A stretch of DNA of 64,000 nucleotides from Chloranthus sessilifolius (GCA_021018995.1 CM037586.1:146300060-146364059); one strand, 5' to 3'; numbered from the stretch's first letter, positions 46,557 through 58,544 are shown. Made by a program: numbers and translations. Notes: generated by a model from the sequence alone, not told the origin.

Positions 46557-46797
46557 AGAGCTCCTCTATTTGAGCCCATAATAAAAAGGTACTAACTTTG
46601 AAAATCATTAATCATGCTACATTTATCTTTGCCATCTTTCATACAAATGGATAGCCTCCTTATTGCAATTTTTCTTCACTTCAAAACACATTGAATATTA
46701 AAATTTATTTATTGATTGTTTATATTTTGTTATTAGATTATTGTATGTACAAGTATTGATGTTTTTTGTGTTTTTTTTTTTTTTTCCCATTGTATCA

Positions 46798-46916
46798 GAT
46801 AGGATTGGAGGGGATATGGCAGAAATTAAGGCAATCCTAGAAGAAGAAGCCATAGAGCTTGTTGACAATTCTGAACCAATGAACCCAAATTACTACAGAT
46901 GTTTGGAATTGGAAAT
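46798..46916 (+). pseudogene. Orphan exon-like fragment, gene unassigned
   Basis: A long T-run followed by TGTATCAG makes a good splice acceptor. It is followed by an open frame DRIGGDMAEIKAILEEEAIE, then LVDNSEP, ending before ATG|GTTTTT. The neighbouring sequence has no further exon I can join to it. I do not recognise the family. Copy B of the direct repeat begins about 100 bp downstream and probably replaced the rest of the gene. Confidence 0.4.
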
Positions 46917-47020
46917 GGTTTTTACACCTTTGTTATTGGTTCTCTTTGTCCAAAGATGCTGTAATTGGCACTTGATAACCAACAATTTTGATAGGAGAGG
47001 TCAAGCAATTGGAATCAGTT

Positions 47021-47349
47021 ATGAATCCCAACCCGTTTATTAAACAATTCTGGTTTGGGTTGAGAGTCTACCCAACCCGACTCACTCACTTATATTTAAC
47101 TTAGTTTGCCCAACCTGAAGAGTTTTTGCTAATCAAATCGCTTGTTTGGTTTGGGGGTTTCAATAAACAAGTCAGGTTGGGTTCAGGTTGGGGGCTTAGA
47201 TAAATGAATTGCCCCTAATCTGACCTGACTCACTTGCACTACTGCTGGAAGCCTATTGATAAGCTTATAAATTTTATGATATAAGGGAATCACTCCCTTT
47301 TGAATGACTTTTTTCTAATGTGTTGTTCTCTGCCTTGGTTCCATTAAGT
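47021..47349 (+). repeat. Direct repeat, copy B
   Basis: Second copy of the 45481-45825 block, about 1.54 kb downstream, in the same orientation. Confidence 0.88.
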
Positions 47350-49815
47350 GTTATTTTCTGGCTTGTGGGCTATGGGCCCAACATGACAAACCGTTTAGCC
47401 TAGGGTACCTATTCATTGAAGGTTCTAAATAACCCTAGAAATAATTTTTAAGTAAAAATGATACATATTTTTTGAGTGAAAATATACCTAACTTCACACC
47501 ATTTTAATAGAGAGTTGGTATTAGGTGCCTGATCGGTCCATCGACGAATGGATGCATGGTGTATGATGCAGGATTTTTAGACGCGTACAGATTGTCATGC
47601 TCTTTTAAGCCTGCATGCGGGTGAAGGTCCCCGGAGTTAGCCGAGAATTGTGGCCATGACACCTAATACCAACTCATTTTAAGGTCCTCGGAGACCGGGA
47701 ATCGCGGCCATGGCACCTAATACCAACTCATTTTAATATCATGGAGATCCATACAGAAAGCTGACATTGATAAACTTTACATCTTGAACCTATTTTCAAC
47801 TCAGATGGATCTAAGCCATGATATAAACAGGTCAAGGTGAACTAATTACAATTTACCTCAACCCGAACCATACATGACCCGAATATTTTAGGCCTCAAAC
47901 TCGGGTCGGGTTGGTCTAGGTTTGATTAGGATCTAAGCTAGGGAGTCGGGTTAGGTGGGCTTAGGTTGGATTTTGATTGTAGGTTTAAACAGGTTTGAGA
48001 TTTCCAACTGGACCAATCGGTGGATTCTACAGTTTGAGAACTTGAACTCGTTGGGTCACTAGACCCATTAGGTCAGCCCGATAAATTAGCGGTAATTGGC
48101 AATATTTGGTGCAACATGACTACTACCGTATCATATTGGTATGGGTGTCAATGGGCTGGGCTGGGCCATATCTCGGTCCAGCGTAGTGCAGTTTGCGCTA
48201 AGGTTTTGACCCGACTATTAAACGGCCTAGACCGGACCTAGTTGTTAGGTCTGATTCAAAACCAGGACATTCAAGATCGCTCAAACCTGACCCAGAAATG
48301 CCAAACCCAATGCTTTGTACCAGGTATTGGCCGAGACTTTTCTATTTTGAATTTTTTAATAAATTTTACATATTATATTGATTTAGGAATAAGCAAATCA
48401 GTATTCAGGCATATCGATTCGCTAGACGACGAAAGCGAAGGACATGGGCGCGAGTAACATAATAACCAATCAAATTTATAACCCGTATCAACCTTACCAA
48501 CTCGTACAATGATCGTGAGGCTCACTTTCATCAGAAAGTGACGATATTTAAGGAGCTCGATTTCCTCCTTCGCTAGATGTCTGAGGCGAAGGAGGAGGTC
48601 GTTCTAGGCGACGGAGTAAGTACCATCGCCAGTGTTCGATCTACTACTCCTACACCAAACAAGCTGTAAACCTCACCAGTTTGCAAGAATCTTAAACACC
48701 CCCCCCCCCCCCCCCCACCAGTCACAATCTGATAGACAGATTGCTACCAGGTACTGGCGCCTCATTGATAGATTGCTATCTTCTCTCTCTCTCTCGCCTG
48801 ATTTCTATATTATGCTTTCTGAAATAATTTTTTTTAGCTACTTTATTAAGCTGCTCGAAATGGATTGAACGAAGTTGTTGAGAATATCTGTAGTTCCATC
48901 CCTTCATTTAACCAAGATGGCCCAGATGTTCAAACTCCTTTGCATGCTGCAGTTTTTCAGAACTTCGCCCAAAATTTTCTGAATTTTTTCTTTTAGTTTT
49001 TCTGATTTTTTGACAAATGGTTAGAACCACAAATCTTTTAATCAGTGGGACTATAGTGTGGTCTAGATCAATGAGAATGCACATAAATAAAGTTCATTGA
49101 TGGCACCAGAAACGGTTCCTACATGGCATCAGAAACGGTTCTGCCCAGCAGTGGAACCCAATCTGATATTGATTTTAACCATGCATGAAATCCCCAACTT
49201 TTTCCCAAGAAAATAAAGTGGATGCACAACAGTCAGGTTTGAGAAGTTTTTGCATGGGAACGGCTTGAGTGCACCATCGGGTAGGGTCAAGTGCACCAAC
49301 GGGTCGAGCATTTGCGAGTTTCTTATTAGGCAGCCAAATTTTGGACACGACCCAACCCATTAACAGCCTACTTTTTTTTACACGAACCCAAAAGCGCTGT
49401 CACTAGTGCATACGTTTTAGGTATTACCGATTTTATGCAAAAAACCATGTCCATGGTATCCAACAGAAAAAATCCTTCCCAAATTCATTCTTGGAGGCCT
49501 GAATACATGTTTACAAATAAATTTGGCCCATGATCTCATGACCTGTGGCACAAACGATTGGGTTGAAAGATCTCCAACATCTGATTAAAGGCGGCCAAAT
49601 GCCAACAGGGTAGCCATTAATTTCAGATGTTCAACTACTCGGTTCAGATACAAATGTTTTTGCACCAAAGATCTTTAGATCATGACAAACAAACCAGATG
49701 ACATACATGATAATTCAACATAGCACACATCCCAATAAGTGACCTGAGCACACAACTTTATATGATAGCTCAATCTTCAGCTTCATAACATCTAAGTGCT
49801 AAAGACCTACAAAAC
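47350..49815. other. Gene-free stretch with small repeats
   Basis: No supported gene. A 57-bp-period duplication (CACCTAATACCAACTCATTT at 47658 and 47715) is present. A GGGCTGGGCTGGGCC hAT-like end starts near 48140. At 48577 an ATG opens a short acidic frame (MSEAKEEVVLGDG) that meets a GTAAGT donor; it could be an orphan first exon. A poly-C run lies at about 48700-48717. Confidence 0.5.
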
Positions 49816-49822
49816 CTTTTAT

Positions 49823-50700
49823 CTACGGCTCTACAATGATCTTCCCAGTAGCATGGCCCTCAATGCTTTTAGCCCAAGCATCTTCTGCCCTGCTCAGTGG
49901 ATACCTAGCCCCCAAACCCTTGACAAATTCGATATTACGGGCTCCACACGTGGCTGTTACGTGAATATTGCCAAGCTTTGCTAGTTGAACAGCGTAATGG
50001 CCTACGCCACCTGAAGCAGCAGTGATTAAAACATTTGCTTCCTTACCGGTGTCATCAAGTTTGAGCCCGACAGACTTGTAAGTGCCTGTAGTGCTGAGGC
50101 GCCTGCAGTAGGTAAACCTGCACCCTCAGCGGCCGATACTTGTGGGGGCCTCTTAACCGTCAAAGTCCCCGGAGCCACAGCATACTCAGCAAACCCTCCT
50201 CTAGTCTTTCATCTGATTCTATACAATCAAAGCCCATCATATGATTCAATGGTTGACTCATTTGAATCAGAGGATACAGATAATGTTTCATGCTAGTCAT
50301 TGGTGCCAACATCTTTACATTACAGCCTTCAAATCAGACGGCTTAATGACTTTGCACGCAGCACAGGTCTAAAAAATCTTTCTTTTTACACTACTTGCAA
50401 TGGCACAAATCTCGTGTGCAAGTATCGCTCCCCTCCTACAAATATGTGTGTGGTGAGGGGGGGTTGGTGGAACCAAAGTTGGAGACTTGTAAATAGAGAA
50501 ACTACAAGCAGGGGATTTAGGTATATGGTCAGTGATTTCCCAATACAAAGCCAAACACTAGGGGGGAATCAAAAGTTAATATAAGAGTTTGTGTGACAAC
50601 TCACCGAAGTGTAAAGCCTAGACACTACTTTTTCACCTACTTCAAAATTTTTTCATTCCAAACCAATCTCCACCACCTTGCCTGCTATATCGGTTTTTGT
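49823..50700 (-). pseudogene. Quinone-oxidoreductase-like (ceQORH/AOR-type) pseudogene
   Basis: On the - strand near 50700-50600: DIAGKVVEIGLE, a stop, then KNFEVGEKVVSRLYTS. After a gap holding no exon come GGFAEYAVAPGTLTVKRPP, SAAEGAGLPTAGASALQAL, then (after a frameshift) NVLITAASGGVGHYAVQLAK, ATCGARNIEFVKGLGA. This jumps directly to the C-terminal RAEDAWAKSIEGHATGKIIV and a stop at 49823. The order matches plant chloroplast-envelope quinone oxidoreductase homologues, zinc-independent medium-chain reductases that bind NADPH through the AASGGVG loop. Catalytic-domain sequence between the nucleotide-binding part and the C-terminus is deleted, and the N-terminus is missing. Confidence 0.85.
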
Positions 50701-50918
50701 TTTATTGAGGAAAATCATCAGCATATGTACTCATGACATTCTATTTCAGAATTGGATATCCAACTCAAACTAAACAAATTAATATAATTCGTTGCATAAT
50801 TTCTAATATACGTAGTTTTAAACGCTATTCCTTGGATATACAAGAAGTTAAAATTGACATGCTACTATAAGAAGTTGAATGTTGTGATGACTGTTGAAAT
50901 TCTGGAAAGCGTTCCATG

Positions 50919-51060
50919 TGCAGCCCTACAAACCTGAGCCTGAACGCATTTCCCCAATTCTCTTTCTCTCTCTCTCTCTTGGGTTGATCATGCCACATGG
51001 CATGTGATCTGGAATCCAGGTGCAGCCCTACAGACCGGCGCCTGAACGCATTACCCCAAT

Positions 51061-51095
<35 letters not shown>
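50919..51095. repeat. Direct duplication ending in (CT)n
   Basis: GTGCAGCCCTACAAACCTGA to CCCCAATTCTCTTTCTCTC (50919-50980) recurs from 51021 as GTGCAGCCCTACAGACCGGC to CCCCAATTCTCTCTCTCC. The period is about 102 bp and each copy runs into a CT tract. Confidence 0.85.
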
Positions 51096-51140
<45 letters not shown>

Positions 51141-51142
<2 letters not shown>

Positions 51143-51283
51143 GTAATGATCACCTGACTCGAGTCACACTCGAGTCATGCGTGATTCAAGCAGGTGATTG
51201 TCAAATCACGGTCAAACATTTATCGCGACGTGATCTAAAGGTAACCCGCTCGAGCAATGCACTCGAGTCAAGTGATCATTACC

Positions 51284-51284
<1 letters not shown>
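51141..51284. mobile_element. 144-bp MITE inside a (TA)n tract
   Basis: The terminal inverted repeats of 24 bp start GGGTAATGATCACCTGAC and differ at one position. Perfect (TA)n runs lie on both sides (about 51095-51140 and 51286-51367). The interior repeats CTCGAGTCA words. Insertion into (TA)n microsatellites is a known habit of some plant MITEs, such as rice Micron. Confidence 0.88.

Positions 51285-51285
<1 letters not shown>

Positions 51286-51367
<82 letters not shown>
51286..51367. repeat. (TA)n microsatellite
   Basis: About 40 TA units, continuing the tract interrupted by the MITE. Confidence 0.95.
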
Positions 51368-51369
<2 letters not shown>

Positions 51370-51370
<1 letters not shown>

Positions 51371-52730
51371 AGAGATTATCTTGCACCTAGAAACCATTGC
51401 ATACATAACATAAGTACTCAGACCAGTCCACCAGCATGACATTGACAATTCTAAGCATTGGAAGATGCAAACGATGATGTGCACAAGCGAGGTGTGGCCT
51501 TGATGACACATGATTAAGATGTGATCTTCTCTAGGAGATCGATACAGGGTCCAGTTCTGACGGTGATATATGACGCTTAATTATCTTGGCCAGGTTTGAC
51601 TGTTTTGAAAAACCACATCAGTTGATTTGAAGATATGGTAAACTGCATGATGTGTGATGACCAACAAAATTCCTTCTTCGTTTTTTTTTCTTTTCTTTTT
51701 TTGAAGAGCGTGTCTTGGACCACACATGGTTCAAACCACTATAGAGACAAGGAATGGGATTATTCCAATCCCATTCGTTGTGTGGTGAGATCCATCTAGT
51801 AAGAGACTCATTACGAGCTCACCATTTTATCATAAAGATAAGTAGGGCTCTCAATGGATCGGGCTGGCCCAAATTTCAGCTGGAAATAGTAGGCTTTTTG
51901 GGTGGGTAAGCCCTGCCCAGGACCCAACACGAGCAAGCATGATTTGGCTCGGGTAAAACCGAGCCCGGCTTGGGCTATGTACCCCAACACCTGGCCCAGG
52001 CCCAGTTCAGTTTTCATATATAAATATATAGTAGAAAATTATACATAATAAATTATTTATGATAGGTTTTAATTAAAGGATATTTTACTAAAATGCTACC
52101 GAAGCTATTATGCCTACTATAAAAAAACCCTCGTTTTGTCACCAAAGCTACAAAGCCTACTATAAGCTACCTGGCCCATTGAGAGTTTTTGGTGAAGAGC
52201 AAGTGGACATTTAGTTATCTGGAACATAGTCGATCCCATCAGAGGTTTTGGTGAAGAGCAAGTGGGCATTTAGTTATCTGGAAAGAGAGGAATCTTGATT
52301 CTTCACTACTATAGCAATAGATCGGGCAAAGTGTAGTGATAATGTAGATAGTTTACTAGTGGAAAATTTCATCTTACAAAAAGCTTTGATCCTATTTTCT
52401 AGTAACTTTTAAAACCAAATCAAATGTGATGGAAAAGCTAGAGAGTCTAACAACGCGACATAAGTTAAAGATTTTGGATATACATACCAAAAGCTAGATG
52501 ATTAAAAAGAAAGTTAAAAAAAATTGCCTAAGAATTGGTTCAAATCACAACTTGCCCAATCAAAGACAGAAGATGAATTTAGCAAATAAGAACAAAATTT
52601 TAAACAAGAAGAGAAAGAAGACTTGTCTTTTCTTTAAATAAAATTTGTAAATACATTAAAGTCTGCCCTAATACAGTCTAAACATAGTCTTTAAATAAAA
52701 TAAACACACAATACAACCATTCAAGTTTCC
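51370..52730. other. No gene seen
   Basis: Contains a GGGCTGGCCC-rich hAT-like segment near 51845-52020. A 59-bp-period duplication (GGTGAAGAGCAAGTGGAC at about 52191, again at about 52250) is also present. No supported gene. Confidence 0.55.
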
Positions 52731-52732
52731 TA

Positions 52733-54677
52733 TTTCAAATCCATTTCTTTATTTTTTCTTATGTTGATGGATAAGAGAATTCTTTTAATATATTTTTCAA
52801 GACATATTTGATTAAAAAATGGTCTGATTGCAAAAATGTAAAAAAAAGAAGGCACTCCCTCTAGATTCAAAGGTCCTAGTTGCTTTAATCCTCAAATCCA
52901 CATCTAAGGAAGCTCCTAAAAAGAGAAACAATAAAAATGCTCTTGATGGAGAGAGACACCAAATTGAAATTGAAGACCAATTGTTGCCAAAGGAATTTGA
53001 GATGAAACTGAATTCTACCACACGAAATATGGTAGAGGAAAAGAAACGTTTAAAAAGGAAGTCTAAGACAAAGTGTCAAGAGTACCTTGAACTGGAGATG
53101 AACAGAGGTATAGTTTCTATGGAAGAGGATCTCGAATTGGAAAAGAAGCTTGCCAAGAAGCTCAAGGAGAAGGATGGGAAATTGCGTGGTCTTGATGATA
53201 GGATGAATATATTTTTCCATGGCATCATCTCAGCCGTTGATTATATAATGATCAGTAAGACCTTAGTTGAAGGAGCTTCCAGAAAGGGGACTGAGCAAGT
53301 CTCTTCTTCTAAGAAGAGGAAAAAGCGAAAAATGTCAGGCTTCTTGGAAAGCATGCCTATGGCATTACCTTAGGCATTACCTCAGGCCTCTATGGCATTA
53401 CCTTAGGCCTCTTGGAAAGCATGATAACATAAAAAGTGCAATCATTATTTCCCTAGAATTTTTAGGATCCGACTCTCGGTCTCATCAATTACCACCACTT
53501 TGGTGCTTAAATGATCTTACACAATTAAAGGTGTAAGATGTGCATAATCCATGCTGTCAAAAGTGATAACTCATACATTGAACAACAAATGGGCCTGGAA
53601 ATCACACTTTTTGGGAGATGTAAATAACCTTGGCCTAAATTGTAAATAATCAAGTCTATCCTTTTCCATGTGCTTGGTATCCTAAAATTGTGTTCTATGA
53701 GGGATTCCATCAAACATAACGTAGGCAATTTAGATAGCCTAAATTAATCACAACTAAATAACATAAGGTATGACTTGGTATCCTAAAATTTACCTTGTGT
53801 TCTATGAGGCATTCCATCAAACATAAGGTATGCAACAAATCACAACAAAAATTACAAAGATAAAAAAACACAGCACATTAATGCATTTTCACTTCAATAA
53901 TAATACAATTAATACAGTAGATTTATTTTTAATATTATTTGAGCAATAGAATTAACAAACAAGATAAAATTGGATGAAATTGAGCACAAAACTTACAAAA
54001 ATATATTATGTTTTACGTATTGGATAAAATTGGATGATGTGAATAAATAAATTTAAATTAGTAAAGGAGGAAAAGACAATCTGTTGAAGAAGACGACCCA
54101 TGGAACATAGCAAGGTAGAAACCGGCGACCTCAGAACGAAGATGGGGAACACTGTTTTGGGAAATAAACCAACTCAGCAGCTGCAGCAAGCAAACGAACG
54201 GTGTCGACAAACGATAGAGAATGCTATTTTTATGAGATGCCGAGGTGAGGTCCGGAGCCTTTAGATTTGTACAGGAGAACTGGAGAAGGGAGCTTCTAAA
54301 CCAACCTTTGGAGACAAATCTAAACCAACCCCTGAACAGATTTAAAAAAACCCTTGGTGACAGATCTAAACACGCTCAACTCAGAATAATGGACCGTCTT
54401 CTTCTTCAATAACGACCGTCTTCTTCTTCAATAACCACGAGCACATGTTCTTCAGGAACCAACCCTAGGCAGAGAAGGGAGTTGCGCAGGAAAATCTGAG
54501 AAAAAACCCACCGTAAGCTTCTATTTTCCTCTTTATAAAAGGGCATTTCAATAAATTTGTAGGGATTTAATTAGTCGCACGTGTGACTATTTTAGCAATC
54601 TCACGAAAATTTGGAGTCCAGAAAACAACATATGCCTGATCCTCTAAAACATTTGCAGCGTGGATAATAGGCTAAAA
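52733..54677 (-). repeat. Right arm of the 1.93-kb inverted repeat
   Basis: Inverted counterpart of 42941-44866. It has extra sequence relative to the left arm near 54570-54640 (around GTCCAGAAAACAACATATGC) and a repeated GGCATTACCTTA segment near 53360-53405. Confidence 0.9.
52828..53373 (+). pseudogene. NOM1/SGD1-like gene fragment, right copy (open)
   Basis: A 181-codon open frame, continuous where the left copy is shifted. It contains a Lys-rich start, EEDLELEKKLAKKLKEKDG, KLRGLDDRMN and the basic SSSKKRKKRKMSG. The first codon is TTG and an in-frame stop lies just upstream, so there is no natural start. The left copy shows a splice acceptor at this point. Resemblance to the N-terminal region of nucleolar MIF4G proteins is from family memory. 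Without start, MIF4G or MA3 domains it should not make a functional product, although the open frame could be translated as part of a longer transcript. Confidence 0.55.
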
Positions 54678-54679
54678 CG

Positions 54680-54838
54680 TTTCTTTTTCAGGGTTGTTTT
54701 TCTAATTTTCCCTTCTTTAAACCATATGGGACCCCCCATATGCCCTTTGTGCGTTAGGGCAGGTAAGGAACTGATAAGTTAAAGCCCACAAGCCTAGCCT
54801 AGACCATGCATCTCTTTTGATTATAATATAAATATAAG

Positions 54839-54880
<42 letters not shown>

Positions 54881-55345
54881 TTATTTATTTATATATACCT
54901 TTATATAAAAGTGAGAGGGCATCTAACTTTAGATTCCTTCCAATCACAAAAAGACAAAATGAGTAAATGCCTCACCTTAGCAAAATATTATATATCTATA
55001 TAATAATCTTTGAAATTGTACAAACAAAGCTATAAGATAAAATCTCTCCTTTTGGTAATTTGGTTTTTGGTTTTGAGTACCTTTAAATCCACCCCCCTAA
55101 TCCTTGGGTTCACCTACACTTAAACACATGGACTGTGTTGAATCAGACGATGGAGATCGTTTATCCTCCCAATCTTTTACATAATGGATCTTCATATCAT
55201 GGGCGTACTATCAAACGATCAGTGTTTTATTTTACGTAACACACATATCAGAAAGTGACCTTAACATAACGGGAATGCTTAAAATTGATTTTAAGGTCAC
55301 TTTTTTTAGTGTACCAATGATTTTTTTCGGTGCTCAATGATTTTT
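54680..55345. other. No gene seen
   Basis: Includes a (CT)n(TA)n tract at about 54839-54880 and a half-copy of the 42268-42527 MITE family near 55145-55330. Confidence 0.55.
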
Positions 55346-55349
55346 TTTT

Positions 55350-56085
55350 TAACACCCAATATTATCGGCCGATAATTTGAAGTTATCGGCCGATCATTTG
55401 CTAATCAATTTGAAGTTATCGGCCGATCATTTGCTAATCATCAAATTATCTGCTGATAACTTCAAATTGTTGACCGATAATTTTTGGGTTTTAAAAAAAA
55501 AACATTTGGGAACTGAAATTTCGGCCCGGACCACAAGATTTTGGGCAAAATTTCGTCGGGGATTTTTGATCGAAATCCCAAAATTTCAGTGGGGTTCGAA
55601 ACCGATTTGTTTCGGCCGAAATTTTCATCCATGTTACAAGGTATAACATCTTGGGCGATACCGATACATAACAGCGATAAGTATCGGTTTTTCAGCATAT
55701 CGATCCGTATCGGTTTTGATACTTCTCGGTCCTCCAGTTCGGTATCGGTATCGCCTGATACAGGTTCTTATTGGTTTGCGCCGAGACATTGAGTTTTTTT
55801 TTCACAAGGGGCTGATATGTATCTGTATCGGCCAATTCGTATTGGTCATCCTTGGACCGATACCGATACCGAGTTTCACTCCTCGATCCCAAACGATTAA
55901 CGCTTCATTTAAATTGAGGTTAAGGATCAAAATTTCGGCTGAAACGCATCAATTACGAATCCCATCAAAATGAAATCCCGGAATTTTCGATCAAAAATCA
56001 TGGCCTTCAAATTCTTGACTGATAATTTGAAGTTATCAGTCGATAATTTGCTAAACATCAAATTATCGACCGGGAATTTTGGGTT

Positions 56086-56171
<86 letters not shown>

Positions 56172-56347
56172 CACCAAAATATCGGCTGACATTTCTTTCG
56201 GTATTTTCGATCGAAATCTCGAAATTTTATGAAAATACCATATTCGTTTCAGTCCCAACCGATATTTGATGCCAATGATTCTTTTTTTTAAACCCAAAAT
56301 TATCAGCCTTCAAATTATCGACCGATAATTTGGGTTTTAAAAAATAA

Positions 56348-56413
<66 letters not shown>

Positions 56414-57600
56414 CAGAAAGTTAATACACCTACCATATTTAGAAATTTCATTCGGGATTTTCATTAAATCCGAAATTTGATAACATTCGAAACCGATTCG
56501 TTCCCGCTGAAATATTAGGATTTTGGCCGAAATTTTGATCCATCTTATGAGGTATGACATCCTTGGTGATACTGATACATAACAGCGATATGTATAAGTT
56601 TTTCAACAAACCAATGCGTATCAGTTCTGATACTTTCCGATCCTCCAACTCAGACGGTGATTTACCGAACGGGCCCGTAGCCGACACGTATTAGTTCGGT
56701 GATACATATCAGTTGACCTATATGTATCGACCGATTCTTATTGGTCCTCCATAGACCGATACCCGATACCGAGTTTGACACCTTGATCCCAAACGATAAA
56801 GACTTCATTTTACTTGGGGTCATGGATCAAAACTTCGGCCAAAACACTTCGGTTTCAAACCCCACTGAAACGAAATCCTGAAATTTTCAATCAAAAATCA
56901 CGGCCTTCAAATTCTCGACCGATAATTTAAAGTTATCGGCTGAAATTTCGACCTGGCCCACAAGGTTTTTATCAAAATTTTGATCCATGCTCTAAGGTAT
57001 GACATCTTGCGCGATACCAATAAATAACGACGATACGTATCAGCTTTTCAGCAAACTGATACGTATCGGTTCTAATACTCCGCGGTCCCCCAACAAGGTA
57101 TTGGTATCCGTATCGGTTGATACGGGCTCGTATTGGTCGATGTGTATTGGGTATCGACCGATACATATTGGTCTGCGCCGAGACCTTGTGTTTTTATTTT
57201 TTTTTAAAAATGGCCGAATTTCACACCTTCATCCAAAACGATAGACTTCATTTTAGTTGGGGTCTTGGATCAAAATTTTGGTTGAAACTCATCGGTTTCA
57301 AACCCTACCGAAATGAAATCCCAAAATTTTTGGTCAAAAATTGCGGCCTTCAAATTCCCGGCAGAAAATTTAAAGTAATTGGCCAATAATTTGCTAATCA
57401 CCAATAATTATCGGCCAATATTTTGAAGGCCGATAATTTTGGGTTTTAAAACAAAACAAAAAAATGTATGGACACTGAAACTTTGACTTGACCCATCACT
57501 TTCGTTTAGGATTTTTGGCCGAAATCCCAAAAATTTGGTGAAAATATCGGATTCAGTTCAAACCAAAACCAAATTTTCATCAAAATGTCAGTGCCCAATG
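55350..57600. repeat. Array of ATCGGCCGAT / CCGATACCGATACG repeat units
   Basis: Three diverged unit copies are marked by GGTATAACATCTTGGGCGAT (55641), GGTATGACATCCTTGGTGAT (56551) and GGTATGACATCTTGCGCGAT (56995). They are also marked by GATCCCAAACGATTAACGCT-type words at about 55886, 56790 and 57229. Spacing is about 910 then 440 bp; the longer unit contains two (TA)n expansions (56089-56168 and 56352-56412). Units are joined by GGATCAAAATTTCGG and GAAATTTTGATCCAT words, the ends of the hAT MITE family. The array may therefore be built from head-to-tail MITE copies. Palindromes such as TTATCGGCCGATAA are frequent. Confidence 0.75.
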
Positions 57601-57702
57601 ATTTTTTTATTAAATACAAAAAATATTTTTAAAATTTATATTGTAACGATTTATTCTACAAATAAACAGCTCTCACGTGCATTGCACGAGCAGGGTCCAC
57701 TA

Positions 57703-57769
<67 letters not shown>

Positions 57770-58014
57770 CCCAAGGATATGCACTCGGGTATAGAGATAT
57801 CTCTACGCCAATTGATATGAGCGCGACACGTAACGCCCTTTTTGTGTAAGTGATAGGTGGCATGGGCCCACTTTACTAAAGAGGGTTACACTTTTAAAAG
57901 TTAAATACCCTTTCCAGCCGTCATTCTTGCATTTTTAAAAGTCTCTTTCTTTTCTCTATTTTTCCAAAAAGTGTCAGACTAATTTTGCATGCATATTTTA
58001 TTCAAAGAATGTGA

Positions 58015-58415
58015 CGTCCGGTAGCGAAGCGCCAACACTTTGTTTTAGGGGCGCTGACGCTTTCATTAAAAAAAGAAAAAGAGAAAATCCGAAGCGCCGA
58101 CGCCCCTAAATGAAGTGCCGACGCCCCTAAACCTCGGGAGCAAAGCGCCAACACCTTGAAATGAAGCTCCGACGCCCCTAAAATGAAGCGTCGACGCTCT
58201 AAACGAGGAGCCGAAGCTTCATTTTAGGGGCGCCAGTGCTTAAAAAAAAAAATAATAATAAATAAATATTTTTCGAAGCGCCGACACTTCGTTTTAGGGG
58301 CGTTGATGCTTCCATAAAAAATAAAAAAATAAATTTATTTTTTCCGAAGCACCAACGCCCTTAAAATGAGATGCCGACGCTTCTTTACGGATGTGCTAGT
58401 ACTTCGCTACCGGGC
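58015..58415. repeat. Cluster of GAAGCGCCGACGCCCCTAAA-type units
   Basis: About twelve degenerate copies of a roughly 20-24 bp unit occur in direct and inverted orientation, bounded by CCGGTAGCGAAGCG (58020) and its inverse CTTCGCTACCGG (58393). GC-rich units alternate with A-rich spacers. Confidence 0.85.
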
Positions 58416-58544
58416 ACTTATATGTTTTGAGCAAAATATACCTGAAAAAGTAAATCTGAAACATTTTTAGAAAAAGAGAAAAGAGAGAAAAGAAAGAAAC
58501 TTTAAAAAAACTTCTAAACATTTTTAGAAAAAGAGAAAAGAGAG

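Larger units (their letters stand above)
44870..46735. other. No intact gene; repeats
   Basis: Contains the first copy of a direct repeat (45481-45825) and a small fold-back MITE (46429-46556). A 69-codon - strand frame at 44940-45149 is not recognised. Confidence 0.5.

Noticed and set aside
46741-47043. A 100-codon gene starting at 46741
   Set aside because: The start is within a T-run and the useful part begins at a splice acceptor; the end lies in a repeat. Kept only as an exon-like fragment.
51139-51511. Open frames with long IYIYIY stretches
   Set aside because: They are translations of (TA)n tracts. The same applies to frames at 33845-34132, 55970-56560, 57535-57863, 59502-59690 and 59874-60059.
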